From assembly GCA_050696075.1 (NCBI GenBank), contig JBOGUF010000010.1, positions 1 to 62,222 of the forward strand: 62,222 nt of DNA, given 5' to 3'. The translations under genes were made by a program, and so were the position numbers. Origin of the DNA: JBOGUF01 sp050696075 (GTDB lineage: Bacteria > Chloroflexota > Chloroflexia > Thermomicrobiales > UBA6265). Below are positions 24,447 to 31,498 of the stretch, in pieces (position 1 is the first letter of the stretch; each line of letters starts with the position of its first letter). The notes under the pieces were generated by a model. That model made no database searches. It saw nothing but the letters and a program-made list of their open reading frames with translations, and was not told where the DNA came from.

Positions 24447-25988
24447 ATGCCGACGATCCCACTCGCCGACGCCCAGACGCCGCTTGTCCTTGCCATCGAC
24501 CTAGGCACGTCGTCGTTTCGTGCCCTGCTCTACGACGCGGCGGCGCGGGCGGTGGCGCACTCCGACGTGCAGATCGGCTACGACCTGCGGACGACGCCCG
24601 ATGGAGGGGCGGAGGTCGACGCGGACGCGCTCTTGGCCTTGTTGGTTCGCTGCGTCGATGGCGTGCTGCTCGGGCGTCAAGATCGGGTGGGCGAGATCGC
24701 CGCGGTCGGCGTCTCGTGCTTTTGGCACAGCCTGCTCGGACTCGACGATGCCGGCCGGCCGGTGACGCCGGTCTACTACTGGGGCGATCGGCGCTCCGGG
24801 CCGCGGGTCGCGGCGCTGCGCGCGGAACTCGATGAAGCGGCGATCCATCAGCGCACCGGGTGTGTGCTCCATTCTAGCTATTGGCCCGCCAAGCTGCGGT
24901 GGCTACGCGAGACCGACCCGGAGCGGTTCGGTCGGGTTGCCCGCTGGTGTTCGTTTGCCGACTGCGCGACGCGAGTCTTCCACGGCGAGGACCTTACCTC
25001 CGTCGCGATGGCGTCCGGCACCGGAATGTTCGACGTGCGGCGGGTCGCGTGGGACGAAGAGATGGCGCGCGCGGTGGGCGTTGATCCGGCGACGCTGCCG
25101 CGCATCGCATCCCGCGCCGAAGGCTGCGTCGGACTGCGCGAGCCGTTTGCCGGGCGATGGCCGGCGCTGGCGAGGATTCCCTGGTATCCGGGGTTCGGAG
25201 ACGGCGCCTGCGCCAACGTCGGTTGCGGCGCGGTGACGCCGGCGCGGATTGCACTGACCATCGGCACGTCGGCGGCGATGCGGATTGTCGTGCCGCACGC
25301 GCCGGGCGAGCCATTGACGATCCCTCCGGATCTCTGGGCCTATCGCCTGGATGACCGCTACGTTGTGCTCGGCGGGGCGCTGAGCAACGGCGGCAACGTG
25401 ATCGAGTGGTTGTGGCGCCTCACCGGCGTCGAACCGACGGGCGAGGCGATGTCCGCCGCGGCGGACCTACCGCCCGACGCGCACGGGCTGACGATCTTGC
25501 CCTTCCTCTCGGGCGAGCGGTCGCCGATCTGGAGTGACGCCGCGACCGGCGTTGTCGCCGGGCTGACACTGCATACCGGTCCGGCAGACCTGCCGCGGGC
25601 GGGGATGGAAGCGGTGGCCTACCGCCTGGCGCACCTCTACGACAGCCTGAAGCCGCTTGTTGCCGCCGACCACGAGATCGCGGCGAACGGTGGGGCCATC
25701 CTCGGCTCGCGGAGCTGGATGCGGATCGTGGCCGACACCCTGGAACGGCCGATTCGCCCCTTGCCGGCCGACGAAGAGGCGTCCGCGCGCGGAGTGGCGA
25801 TTCTGGCGCTGGAGAGCGCCGGCATCATCCCGAGCCTCGACGCCGTGCCGGACCCGGCCGCGGGATGCGCCCCCATTCCCGCGGAGCCGCGCCATGCGGC
25901 GGCGTATCGTGCCGGCCGGCGGCGCCAGACCCACCTCGAATCGCTGCTGCTACCGGCCGGTCTGGCCTGGACCGATGCGTTGGACTGA
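24447..25988 (+). CDS. FGGY-family carbohydrate kinase, probably gluconokinase
   Basis: 513 aa, usual for FGGY kinases. The N-terminal phosphate loop is 'LAIDLGTSSFRALLYD', followed by 'VGVSCFWHSLLGLDDAGRPV' and 'YYWGDRRSG'. The C-terminal half contains 'LTIGTSAAMRIVV', 'LPFLSGERSPIWSDAATGVV' and 'ANGGAILGSRSWMRIVADTL'. 'YDLRTTPDGGAEVD' near the start points to the gluconate kinase branch over the xylulose branch, but substrate is inferred. The start is ATG 24447 with GGAG upstream. The frame is open for 680 bp before it, but that part lies antisense to the oxidoreductase and its promoter region. Confidence 0.85.
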   Translation: MPTIPLADAQTPLVLAIDLGTSSFRALLYDAAARAVAHSDVQIGYDLRTTPDGGAEVDADALLALLVRCVDGVLLGRQDRVGEIAAVGVSCFWHSLLGLDDAGRPVTPVYYWGDRRSGPRVAALRAELDEAAIHQRTGCVLHSSYWPAKLRWLRETDPERFGRVARWCSFADCATRVFHGEDLTSVAMASGTGMFDVRRVAWDEEMARAVGVDPATLPRIASRAEGCVGLREPFAGRWPALARIPWYPGFGDGACANVGCGAVTPARIALTIGTSAAMRIVVPHAPGEPLTIPPDLWAYRLDDRYVVLGGALSNGGNVIEWLWRLTGVEPTGEAMSAAADLPPDAHGLTILPFLSGERSPIWSDAATGVVAGLTLHTGPADLPRAGMEAVAYRLAHLYDSLKPLVAADHEIAANGGAILGSRSWMRIVADTLERPIRPLPADEEASARGVAILALESAGIIPSLDAVPDPAAGCAPIPAEPRHAAAYRAGRRRQTHLESLLLPAGLAWTDALD

Positions 25989-26179
25989 AGCGAGTGCGAA
26001 ATCTTGAATCACGGCGCTTGGGCAGCCGGCCCAACGATCCCGCGACAACCCTGTGCGGCCGCACCGGTGTCGTACGCGCGTGCGACCGTTAGCATGATCG
26101 AAGACGAAGGGCCTCGGGTCACCGTGGGCGGCGCTCGCGGCCGATCGCCGCCTCCGTCATCTCCTCGGAGCCATCACAA

Positions 26180-26518
26180 ATGGACGACGCGCGGCGCGAG
26201 CGCCAGCAAACCACTGTCTACCTCACCGATGAGCTCTTCGCGTGGCGCGGCGGGCCGATCGTGCTCTTCGGTGAGCGGTCGGATGCCCGTTGGGTGCTGG
26301 CCCGGGGCTGGCCGGAGGGGGACCGCCTGACCGACGTCCGGCGCTGGCAGTTCGACTCCCGCGACCGATTCGTCGCCCAGGTGCTGCGTCTGGTGCGCGA
26401 CGCCACCGGCCGGGAGCATGACGCCCTCCATGCCCGCGACGCCGCGGCGCTCTGGACGTCGCGGTGTGCTGGCGCGCGGTTCGAGCCGGTGATTGGCGAA
26501 GACCGCGCGGCCGACTAG
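26180..26518 (+). CDS. Hypothetical protein, 112 aa
   Basis: Arg- and Asp-rich soluble protein from ATG 26180 with GGAG about 10 bases upstream. It reads 'TTVYLTDELFAWRGGPIVLF' and then 'RWVLARGWPEGDRLTDVRRW'. There is no known motif or membrane segment. It is convergent with the YceI gene (15 bp apart) and 191 bp after the kinase. Function unknown. Confidence 0.6.
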   Translation: MDDARRERQQTTVYLTDELFAWRGGPIVLFGERSDARWVLARGWPEGDRLTDVRRWQFDSRDRFVAQVLRLVRDATGREHDALHARDAAALWTSRCAGARFEPVIGEDRAAD

Positions 26519-26533
26519 CCGCTGGCGCCGCGC

Positions 26534-27112
26534 TTACTCCCGCGCGGAGTCGCCGGTCGGCGGGGTTGCCTCGATCTCGAGGGCGATCTTGACCGTGTCG
26601 CCAACCAGGACGCCGCCGGTTTCGAGCGCGGCGTTGTAGGTCAGGCCGAAGTCCTTGCGGTTGATCTGCGTCGCCGCGCTGTAGCCGACGACCTGGGCGC
26701 CCCAGGGATTCACGCCGCGGCCATTGAACGTTGTGTCGAGCGCCACTTCGCGGGTGACGCCGTGGATGGTCAGATCGCCGTAGACCTTGAGTTCGTCGCT
26801 TCCGGTCGGCTCGACCCGCGTGCTGCGGAAGGTGATCGTGGGGTACGTCTCGGTGTCGAAGAAGTCGGCCGAGCGCAGGTGGGCGTCGCGCTGCTCCTGC
26901 CGGGTATCGACGGAGGCGGCGTCGATGGTGACCTCGACCGACGAATTGGCGGGATTTTGCTCGTCGGCCGCGATTCTGCCGCTGACGTCGGCGAAGCGGC
27001 CCTTGACGGTCGTAAACATCATGTGCTTGACGGAAAACTCAACCAGCGAATGCGCCGGGTCGATGGCGTAAACGGTTTGCGTGCCGGTCGTCGGCTGAGC
27101 GGTCGTAAACAT
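26534..27112 (-). CDS. YceI-family lipocalin-like protein
   Basis: 192 aa. Typical YceI sequence: 'AIDPAHSLVEFSVKHMMFTT', 'GRFADVSGRI', 'SVDTRQEQRDAHLRSADFFD', 'YPTITFRST', 'GDLTIHGVTREVALD', 'NRKDFGLTYNAAL'. The fold binds long isoprenoid or amide ligands in a closed barrel. There is no N-terminal signal, so this copy is predicted cytoplasmic, unlike E. coli YceI. ATG 27112 follows GGAGGG. It is divergent from an HxlR regulator with overlapping promoters. Confidence 0.92.
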   Translation of the reverse strand: MFTTAQPTTGTQTVYAIDPAHSLVEFSVKHMMFTTVKGRFADVSGRIAADEQNPANSSVEVTIDAASVDTRQEQRDAHLRSADFFDTETYPTITFRSTRVEPTGSDELKVYGDLTIHGVTREVALDTTFNGRGVNPWGAQVVGYSAATQINRKDFGLTYNAALETGGVLVGDTVKIALEIEATPPTGDSARE

Positions 27113-27196
27113 GGAAAACCCTCCTCGGTCCCTCAATGGCGTTGGTTCTCACGGCGGAGCACGAACCCTGTCCATCGTGCGTCTCGCCACCGGGGT

Positions 27197-27270
27197 AACT
27201 TACCCGCGATAAGCGACTATACACCTATTAGCTTACACTTGTCAAGGGGCTTACGATAGGTTAGGATAAT
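27197..27270. promoter_or_regulatory. Overlapping divergent promoters and repeated CTTAC boxes (yceI / hxlR)
   Basis: On the minus strand, TTGACA (27245-27240) and TATAGT (27221-27216), spacer 18, serve yceI. On the plus strand, TTGTCA (27239-27244) and TAGGAT (27262-27267), spacer 17, serve the HxlR gene. The two -35 boxes overlap in TTGTCAA. CTTAC occurs at 27199, 27232 and 27250, the last two 18 bases apart, and could be HxlR half-sites. One bound regulator would block both promoters. Confidence 0.5.
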
Positions 27271-27274
27271 AGCC

Positions 27275-27664
27275 ATGAAAACGCGGGATGGTCGGAGTGG
27301 GTTCTGCCCCGTCTACCACTACGCAATTGAGTTGATTGGCCGCCGTTGGACGGGGGCGATTCTGCGTGCCCTCCACAGCGGAGAGATTCGCTTCAGCGAG
27401 GTCACCGCGACCGTACCGGGTCTCAGCGACCGGCTCCTCTCCGAGCGCTTGAAGGAGCTGGAGGCGGAGGGAATCGTGACGCGCACGGTCATCCCTGACA
27501 CGCCGGTGCGGATCGAGTATCACCTGACCGAGAAGGGGCAGGCACTTGGCCAGGTGATGGAGGAGATCGCCCTCTGGGCCGAGGAGTGGGTCGAGCCGGC
27601 GCCCGCGGCGCAACAATGCGCCGAGGCCGAGGCGAAGATGGCCACGGCCGCGGCGCACGGATAG
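27275..27664 (+). CDS. HxlR-family transcriptional regulator
   Basis: 129-aa winged-helix protein: 'CPVYHYAIELIGRRWTGAIL', 'LHSGEIRFSEVTATVPGLSD', recognition helix 'RLLSERLKELEAEGIVTR' and wing 'VRIEYHLTEKGQALG'. The N-terminal Cys11 (C-P-V) corresponds to the redox- or quinone-sensing cysteine of YodB/HypR-type members, so it may sense oxidants; that is inference. It starts at ATG 27275 and is divergent from yceI. Its 3' end lies 8 bp from the RNase J stop. Confidence 0.92.
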   Translation: MKTRDGRSGFCPVYHYAIELIGRRWTGAILRALHSGEIRFSEVTATVPGLSDRLLSERLKELEAEGIVTRTVIPDTPVRIEYHLTEKGQALGQVMEEIALWAEEWVEPAPAAQQCAEAEAKMATAAAHG

Positions 27665-27672
27665 TCGCGCCT

Positions 27673-29760
27673 CTATAGTTCCGTCACCACCGGTAGGATC
27701 ATCGGGCGGCTCTTGGAGCGGCGGTAGATCGTCTTGCCGACGATCTCCTTGGTGCGTTGCACCAGGTAGCCGTACTGCGGTTCGCCGCGCGAGCGGCGTT
27801 CAAGCATGCGCTGAAGGTCGCGTTCGGCCTCTTTGATCGCGCCGTTGGTCAGCTCTGGTCGCAGTCCCTTGTGGACCAGATCCGGCCCGGCGATCAGCTT
27901 GCCCGATTCGCGGTCGACGACGATCGTGACGACCACGAGGCCATCTTCGGTCAGGTTATCGCGCGTGCGGACCGTGACCTGGCCCCCCTCGCGCTCACCC
28001 AGCCGGTCGACCAGCATCGTGCCAGCTTGCACCCGGCCGCGCACCACGGCCTGGTCCCGCGTTAGTTCGATGACGCCGCCAATCTCCGGCAGCAGCACGC
28101 GTTCGGGCGGGATGCCGGCCTCCTGGCAGAGATCGCGGTAGAGCACCATGTGTCGGTATTCGCCGTGGATCGGCAGTGCGAACCTCGGCCGGATCAAATC
28201 AAGCATCCGGCGGAGTTCCTCGCGTCCGGCGTGACCGGAGACGTGGACGCCGCGGTCGACCGCGCTGTAAATAACCTTCGTGCCACGCCGGAAGAGATTG
28301 TCGATGGTGCGGGCGACCGTCTCTTCGTTCCCCGGCACAGGCGTCGCGGAGACGAGGACAACGTCCCCCTTGCCGACCCGGATCTTGGGGTGCTCGGCGG
28401 CGGCGATGCGGGCGAGTGCGGCCGCGGCCTCGCCCTGGCTGCCGGTGATCACCAGCACGCGTTTCTCTTTGGGCAGTTTCAGGACTTCGTCGAGCGGCAG
28501 CAGCAATCCTTCGGCCGGCGCGAGGTAGCCGAGATCGAGGGCGACGCGCGCGTTCTGCTCCATGCTGCGGCCGGCGACGGCGACCTTGCGCCCATACTTT
28601 TCGGCCGCGAGCAACGCCATGTGGATGCGGCTGATGTTCGAGGCAAAGGTGGCGATGATGACTTGCCCGCGCGCCGCCTTGATGACGCGGTCCATCGTTT
28701 CTAGGACGACCCGCTCCGATGGCGTGGCGCCTGTCGTCTCGACGCGGGTCGTGTCGGAGAGGAGGGCGAGCACGCCTTGGTCGCCGAGGCGGCGGAGCCG
28801 GCGCTCGTCGGTCGGGCCGCCCATCACCGGCGTTGGATCGAACTTGAAGTCGGCCGTATCGACGATGGTCCCGACGGGGCTGTTGATGACGATGGCAAGC
28901 GTGTCCGGAATCGAGTGAGTGACGCGGATGAAGTCGGCTGAGAGCTTGCCGAGCGAGATGCGCTGGCCGGACCCAACGGCATGACAGGTGACGTACTTAT
29001 CAAGGCGGTGTTCCAACAGCTTCTTCTCGATGAAGCCGAGGGCGAGCGGCGAGCCGTAGATGGGAATCGGCGCGCGGTCGCGGAGTTGGGGGATCACGTA
29101 GGGCAGGGCGCCGATGTGATCCTCGTGACCGTGGGAGATGACGATTGCGCGAAGGTTGCGCTGACGCTCTCTGACGTAGGTGATGTCGGGGATGATAAGG
29201 TCAACGCCGCGCTGCTCTTCTTCGGGGAACTTGGCCCCGCAATCGAGGAGCACGAGGTCGCGCTCGTACTCGATCACGGTCATGTTCTTGCCGATCTCGC
29301 CGACGCCGCCGAGCGGGATGATGCGCAGCTTGCCGGGTGGCCCCTGTAGCCCGCCGGCGGTCTGCTCCCGCTGGCGTTCCGGTCGCCGATCGACGCGTTG
29401 TTGGGATTGCCGCTGCGATTGGCGGGCGTCGCCGCTCGGTCGGCCACCGTCTCGCCGTCCGCCCGGTCGCGCCGGTTGATGCGGGGGACGAGTCGGTTCG
29501 ATCCGCGCGGGGCGTTCCTCCTCCCGGCGTGGTCGACGGCTCTCACGTCGACCTGGTTGGCCCGATTGGTCGGATTGGCCGCCCCGCTGTTGTTGCTGCT
29601 GGTGCGTGCGATTCTGCTGATCGCTCGTGGTCTGTTGGTCGGGCTGTTGGGTGCGGCCCTTATTGCCTGACGAGCGCCGCCGCCGGCGGCGGCGTGGGCC
29701 GCGCTGGGCGTCGGGCGATTGATCGCCCTGGTCGGGCGCCTTCGGTTGTTCGTCTGTCAC
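27673..29760 (-). CDS. rnj: Ribonuclease J
   Basis: 695-aa metallo-beta-lactamase/beta-CASP nuclease with 5'-3' exo- and endonuclease activity on RNA. The core starts near residue 144 ('LRIIPLGGVGEIGKNMTVIE'). The zinc motif is HGHEDH (210-215). 'PVMGGPTDERRLRRLGDQGV', 'FASNISRIHMALLAAEKYGR' and 'ALPIHGEYRHMVLYRDLC' are diagnostic. An unusual ~140-residue N-terminal extension rich in Arg, Gln and Pro precedes it, probably disordered and RNA-binding. GTG start with GAGGGAA upstream. Confidence 0.95.
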   Translation of the reverse strand: MTDEQPKAPDQGDQSPDAQRGPRRRRRRRSSGNKGRTQQPDQQTTSDQQNRTHQQQQQRGGQSDQSGQPGRRESRRPRREEERPARIEPTRPPHQPARPGGRRDGGRPSGDARQSQRQSQQRVDRRPERQREQTAGGLQGPPGKLRIIPLGGVGEIGKNMTVIEYERDLVLLDCGAKFPEEEQRGVDLIIPDITYVRERQRNLRAIVISHGHEDHIGALPYVIPQLRDRAPIPIYGSPLALGFIEKKLLEHRLDKYVTCHAVGSGQRISLGKLSADFIRVTHSIPDTLAIVINSPVGTIVDTADFKFDPTPVMGGPTDERRLRRLGDQGVLALLSDTTRVETTGATPSERVVLETMDRVIKAARGQVIIATFASNISRIHMALLAAEKYGRKVAVAGRSMEQNARVALDLGYLAPAEGLLLPLDEVLKLPKEKRVLVITGSQGEAAAALARIAAAEHPKIRVGKGDVVLVSATPVPGNEETVARTIDNLFRRGTKVIYSAVDRGVHVSGHAGREELRRMLDLIRPRFALPIHGEYRHMVLYRDLCQEAGIPPERVLLPEIGGVIELTRDQAVVRGRVQAGTMLVDRLGEREGGQVTVRTRDNLTEDGLVVVTIVVDRESGKLIAGPDLVHKGLRPELTNGAIKEAERDLQRMLERRSRGEPQYGYLVQRTKEIVGKTIYRRSKSRPMILPVVTEL

Positions 29761-29790
29761 GCGATTGTTCCCTCGTTAACATGAACGTGG

Positions 29791-29810
29791 CGGCCGCGGC
29801 ATCGCGGCCG
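29791..29810 (-). promoter_or_regulatory. Stem-loop in the RNase J leader
   Basis: CGGCCGCG (29791-29798) pairs perfectly with CGCGGCCG (29803-29810) across a 4-base loop, 30 bases before the rnj start. A strong leader hairpin could affect translation or be a site of self-processing; this is inference. Confidence 0.4.
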
Positions 29811-29950
29811 AATAGGGCGGGGTGCGGCGGCCACGGAAGGAGCGTCGCAACCGGGTCTTCCCCAACCAGACAACCGGTCGTATCGCAGCTTGCGTGCCGC
29901 TTGGGCGGGGTCTGTGCCCCGCGATGTTGGGATAAGTGTACTCTGCCGCG

Positions 29951-30112
29951 CTAATCGACAAAGAGCACAAAGACCGCAATGCCCAGCAGGACGATCAAGA
30001 GCGTGGCAACGGTGCAGCCGAGGGCGAAGAAGGTGCCGGTGCCGACCGTCGATTCCTCCGGGGGAGCGGCGGGGGATGGGGCGCTCTCTGGGGGCGGGGG
30101 TGGTTCGGTCAC
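29951..30112 (-). CDS. Small single-pass membrane protein, 53 aa
   Basis: From GTG 30112 the product has a Pro/Glu-rich head ('TEPPPPPESAPSPAAPPEES') and one strong C-terminal membrane helix ('LGCTVATLLIVLLGIAVFVL') ending in FVD. The ribosome site is weak (GGAG 13 bases away). The frame continues upstream, but that part lies antisense to or between genes. It is 70 bp downstream of a secreted protein gene on the same strand. Function unknown. Confidence 0.45.
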   Translation of the reverse strand: MTEPPPPPESAPSPAAPPEESTVGTGTFFALGCTVATLLIVLLGIAVFVLFVD

Positions 30113-30182
30113 GAGGGGTGGTGCTCCGCGGTGCGGGGCCGCCGGACCGGCGGCCCCGCGTTGACACGTCAGATCCTGCCCC

Positions 30183-31217
30183 TTAGGCCGGGCCGTTCCA
30201 CTTCCAGGATCCGTCGACCAGGACGAAGCTGAAGCGGACGAAGCTATCTTCGGGGCCGGTCTTGGAGTTGACGATCGCCTCGACTTCGGTCTCGCTGACG
30301 ATTTCGAGGTCGCCTGAGCGCGAGAAGGTGATGGGCGAGCCCATGGCAATGCCGAGACCCTCGAGGAATTCTTCTTCGGACGGGTATTGCCCCGCGAGGA
30401 ACTCCTGGTATTCGTCGGTGACGAGCGGAAGGAACTGGGCCGGCTCGCCAGTGGCCCAGCAGGCGGTCATTTGATCGAGCAGGGCGTCGATTTCGGCCTC
30501 GACGCCGGTTGCGGCCGGGCTGGCCTGCTGGTCGGCGCTCTCATCGCCTTCGCCGGGCGGCGGCAGGGGCGGCAAAGCGCCGGCGAGACCGCCGGGCGTT
30601 GCTTCTGGGGAGGCGATCGGCTCTGCCTCCGGTGAGGCGACCGGCTCTGCCGCGGGCGAGGCTGCCGGCGTCGCCGCCTGGACGACGGAGACCGGCGCGA
30701 TCAGGCACTGGACGAAACCGATCATCTCGCGCGTGCTGAGGATCAACCGGCGGGTCGCGCAGTTGTCTTCGAGCGGCGCCAGCGAGAGATTTTCCCCGGA
30801 GAGGGTGAACTCGTAGCTGCCGGTGGAGACATCGCCCAGGTCGGCTCTCGATGCGACCGGATTGGAGCAGGACATCAGGCCGGACTCGTCGGTGATGGTA
30901 ACGACGCGGCCGTCGACCGTAAAACTGCCGCTGACGACCGGGCCGATGTCGAGCCGCTCCATCTCGTAGCTGCCGTCGGCGTTGAACGAGACGCGCCACT
31001 GGCCGATCACGGTGGGGCCGAAGGCCAAGTCGCGTGGCACGTCGTCCTCGTTGAGGCCGACGGTGAAGTCGCCTTGGAGCTCCGTGGTCTGGTCGTCCTG
31101 CGCCGCGAAACCCAGCGGCGACGCCTGCCAGGCGATCGTGCCAACCAAGATGGTCAGGAGCGCCAGGGGCGCGGCACGACGCACGATCCAGCTCGGCTTC
31201 GACCTCGATTGCAGCAT
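30183..31217 (-). CDS. Secreted hypothetical protein with Pro/Ala linker
   Basis: 344 aa. The N-terminal signal peptide is R-R-A-A-P-L-A-L-L-T-I-L-V-G followed by an Ala-rich cleavage region. A lipocalin-like module with two Cys pairs follows ('GQWRVSFNADGSYEMERL', 'ESGLMSCSNPVASRA', 'EDNCATRRLILSTREMIGF'). Then comes a linker of ASPEAEP repeats, and last a small alpha/beta domain ('LDQMTACWATGEPAQFLPLV') resembling SnoaL/NTF2-like folds. ATG 31217 has AAAGGAG upstream. The linker type is shared with other surface proteins here. Function unknown. Confidence 0.7.
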   Translation of the reverse strand: MLQSRSKPSWIVRRAAPLALLTILVGTIAWQASPLGFAAQDDQTTELQGDFTVGLNEDDVPRDLAFGPTVIGQWRVSFNADGSYEMERLDIGPVVSGSFTVDGRVVTITDESGLMSCSNPVASRADLGDVSTGSYEFTLSGENLSLAPLEDNCATRRLILSTREMIGFVQCLIAPVSVVQAATPAASPAAEPVASPEAEPIASPEATPGGLAGALPPLPPPGEGDESADQQASPAATGVEAEIDALLDQMTACWATGEPAQFLPLVTDEYQEFLAGQYPSEEEFLEGLGIAMGSPITFSRSGDLEIVSETEVEAIVNSKTGPEDSFVRFSFVLVDGSWKWNGPA

Positions 31218-31248
31218 GGTCCAGTCGCTCCTTTGGCTCGTCCGGCTT

Positions 31249-31280
31249 CGTGACTCCCAGTCGTGAGTCGTGAGTTGCGT
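31249..31280 (-). repeat. ACTCACGACTCACGACTGG microrepeat (copy 1, minus strand)
   Basis: Read on the minus strand this is ACTCACGACTCACGACTGG then GAGTCACG, 32 bases upstream of the start of the secreted protein gene. The same 19 bases occur on the plus strand at about 48602-48622, just before the glycerophosphodiesterase start. Confidence 0.55.
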
Positions 31281-31410
31281 GTTTGCCGCGCTACCGGGTC
31301 GCGGCGCTGCCATGTGTGGGCAGTTTGCCAAGTAGGCGGCGGATCGGCAATGATCGAGCGTACAGCCAATTCCATCCGCTGTCATGCATGATACGTTCTA
31401 CGTTCAGAAA

Positions 31411-31439
31411 TTGACGCGCGGATACATCGGCTCTAGCAT
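31411..31439 (+). promoter_or_regulatory. Sigma70-like promoter for the Asp-box surface protein operon
   Basis: TTGACG (31411-31416) and TAGCAT (31434-31439) with a 17-base spacer give a leader of about 53 bases before ATG 31499. Consensus-based inference. Confidence 0.45.
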
Positions 31440-31498
31440 GGCCGGACACACTGGTCACCCCTTCATGGCCCCGCCGGGCTCGCACTTGGGAGACGACG

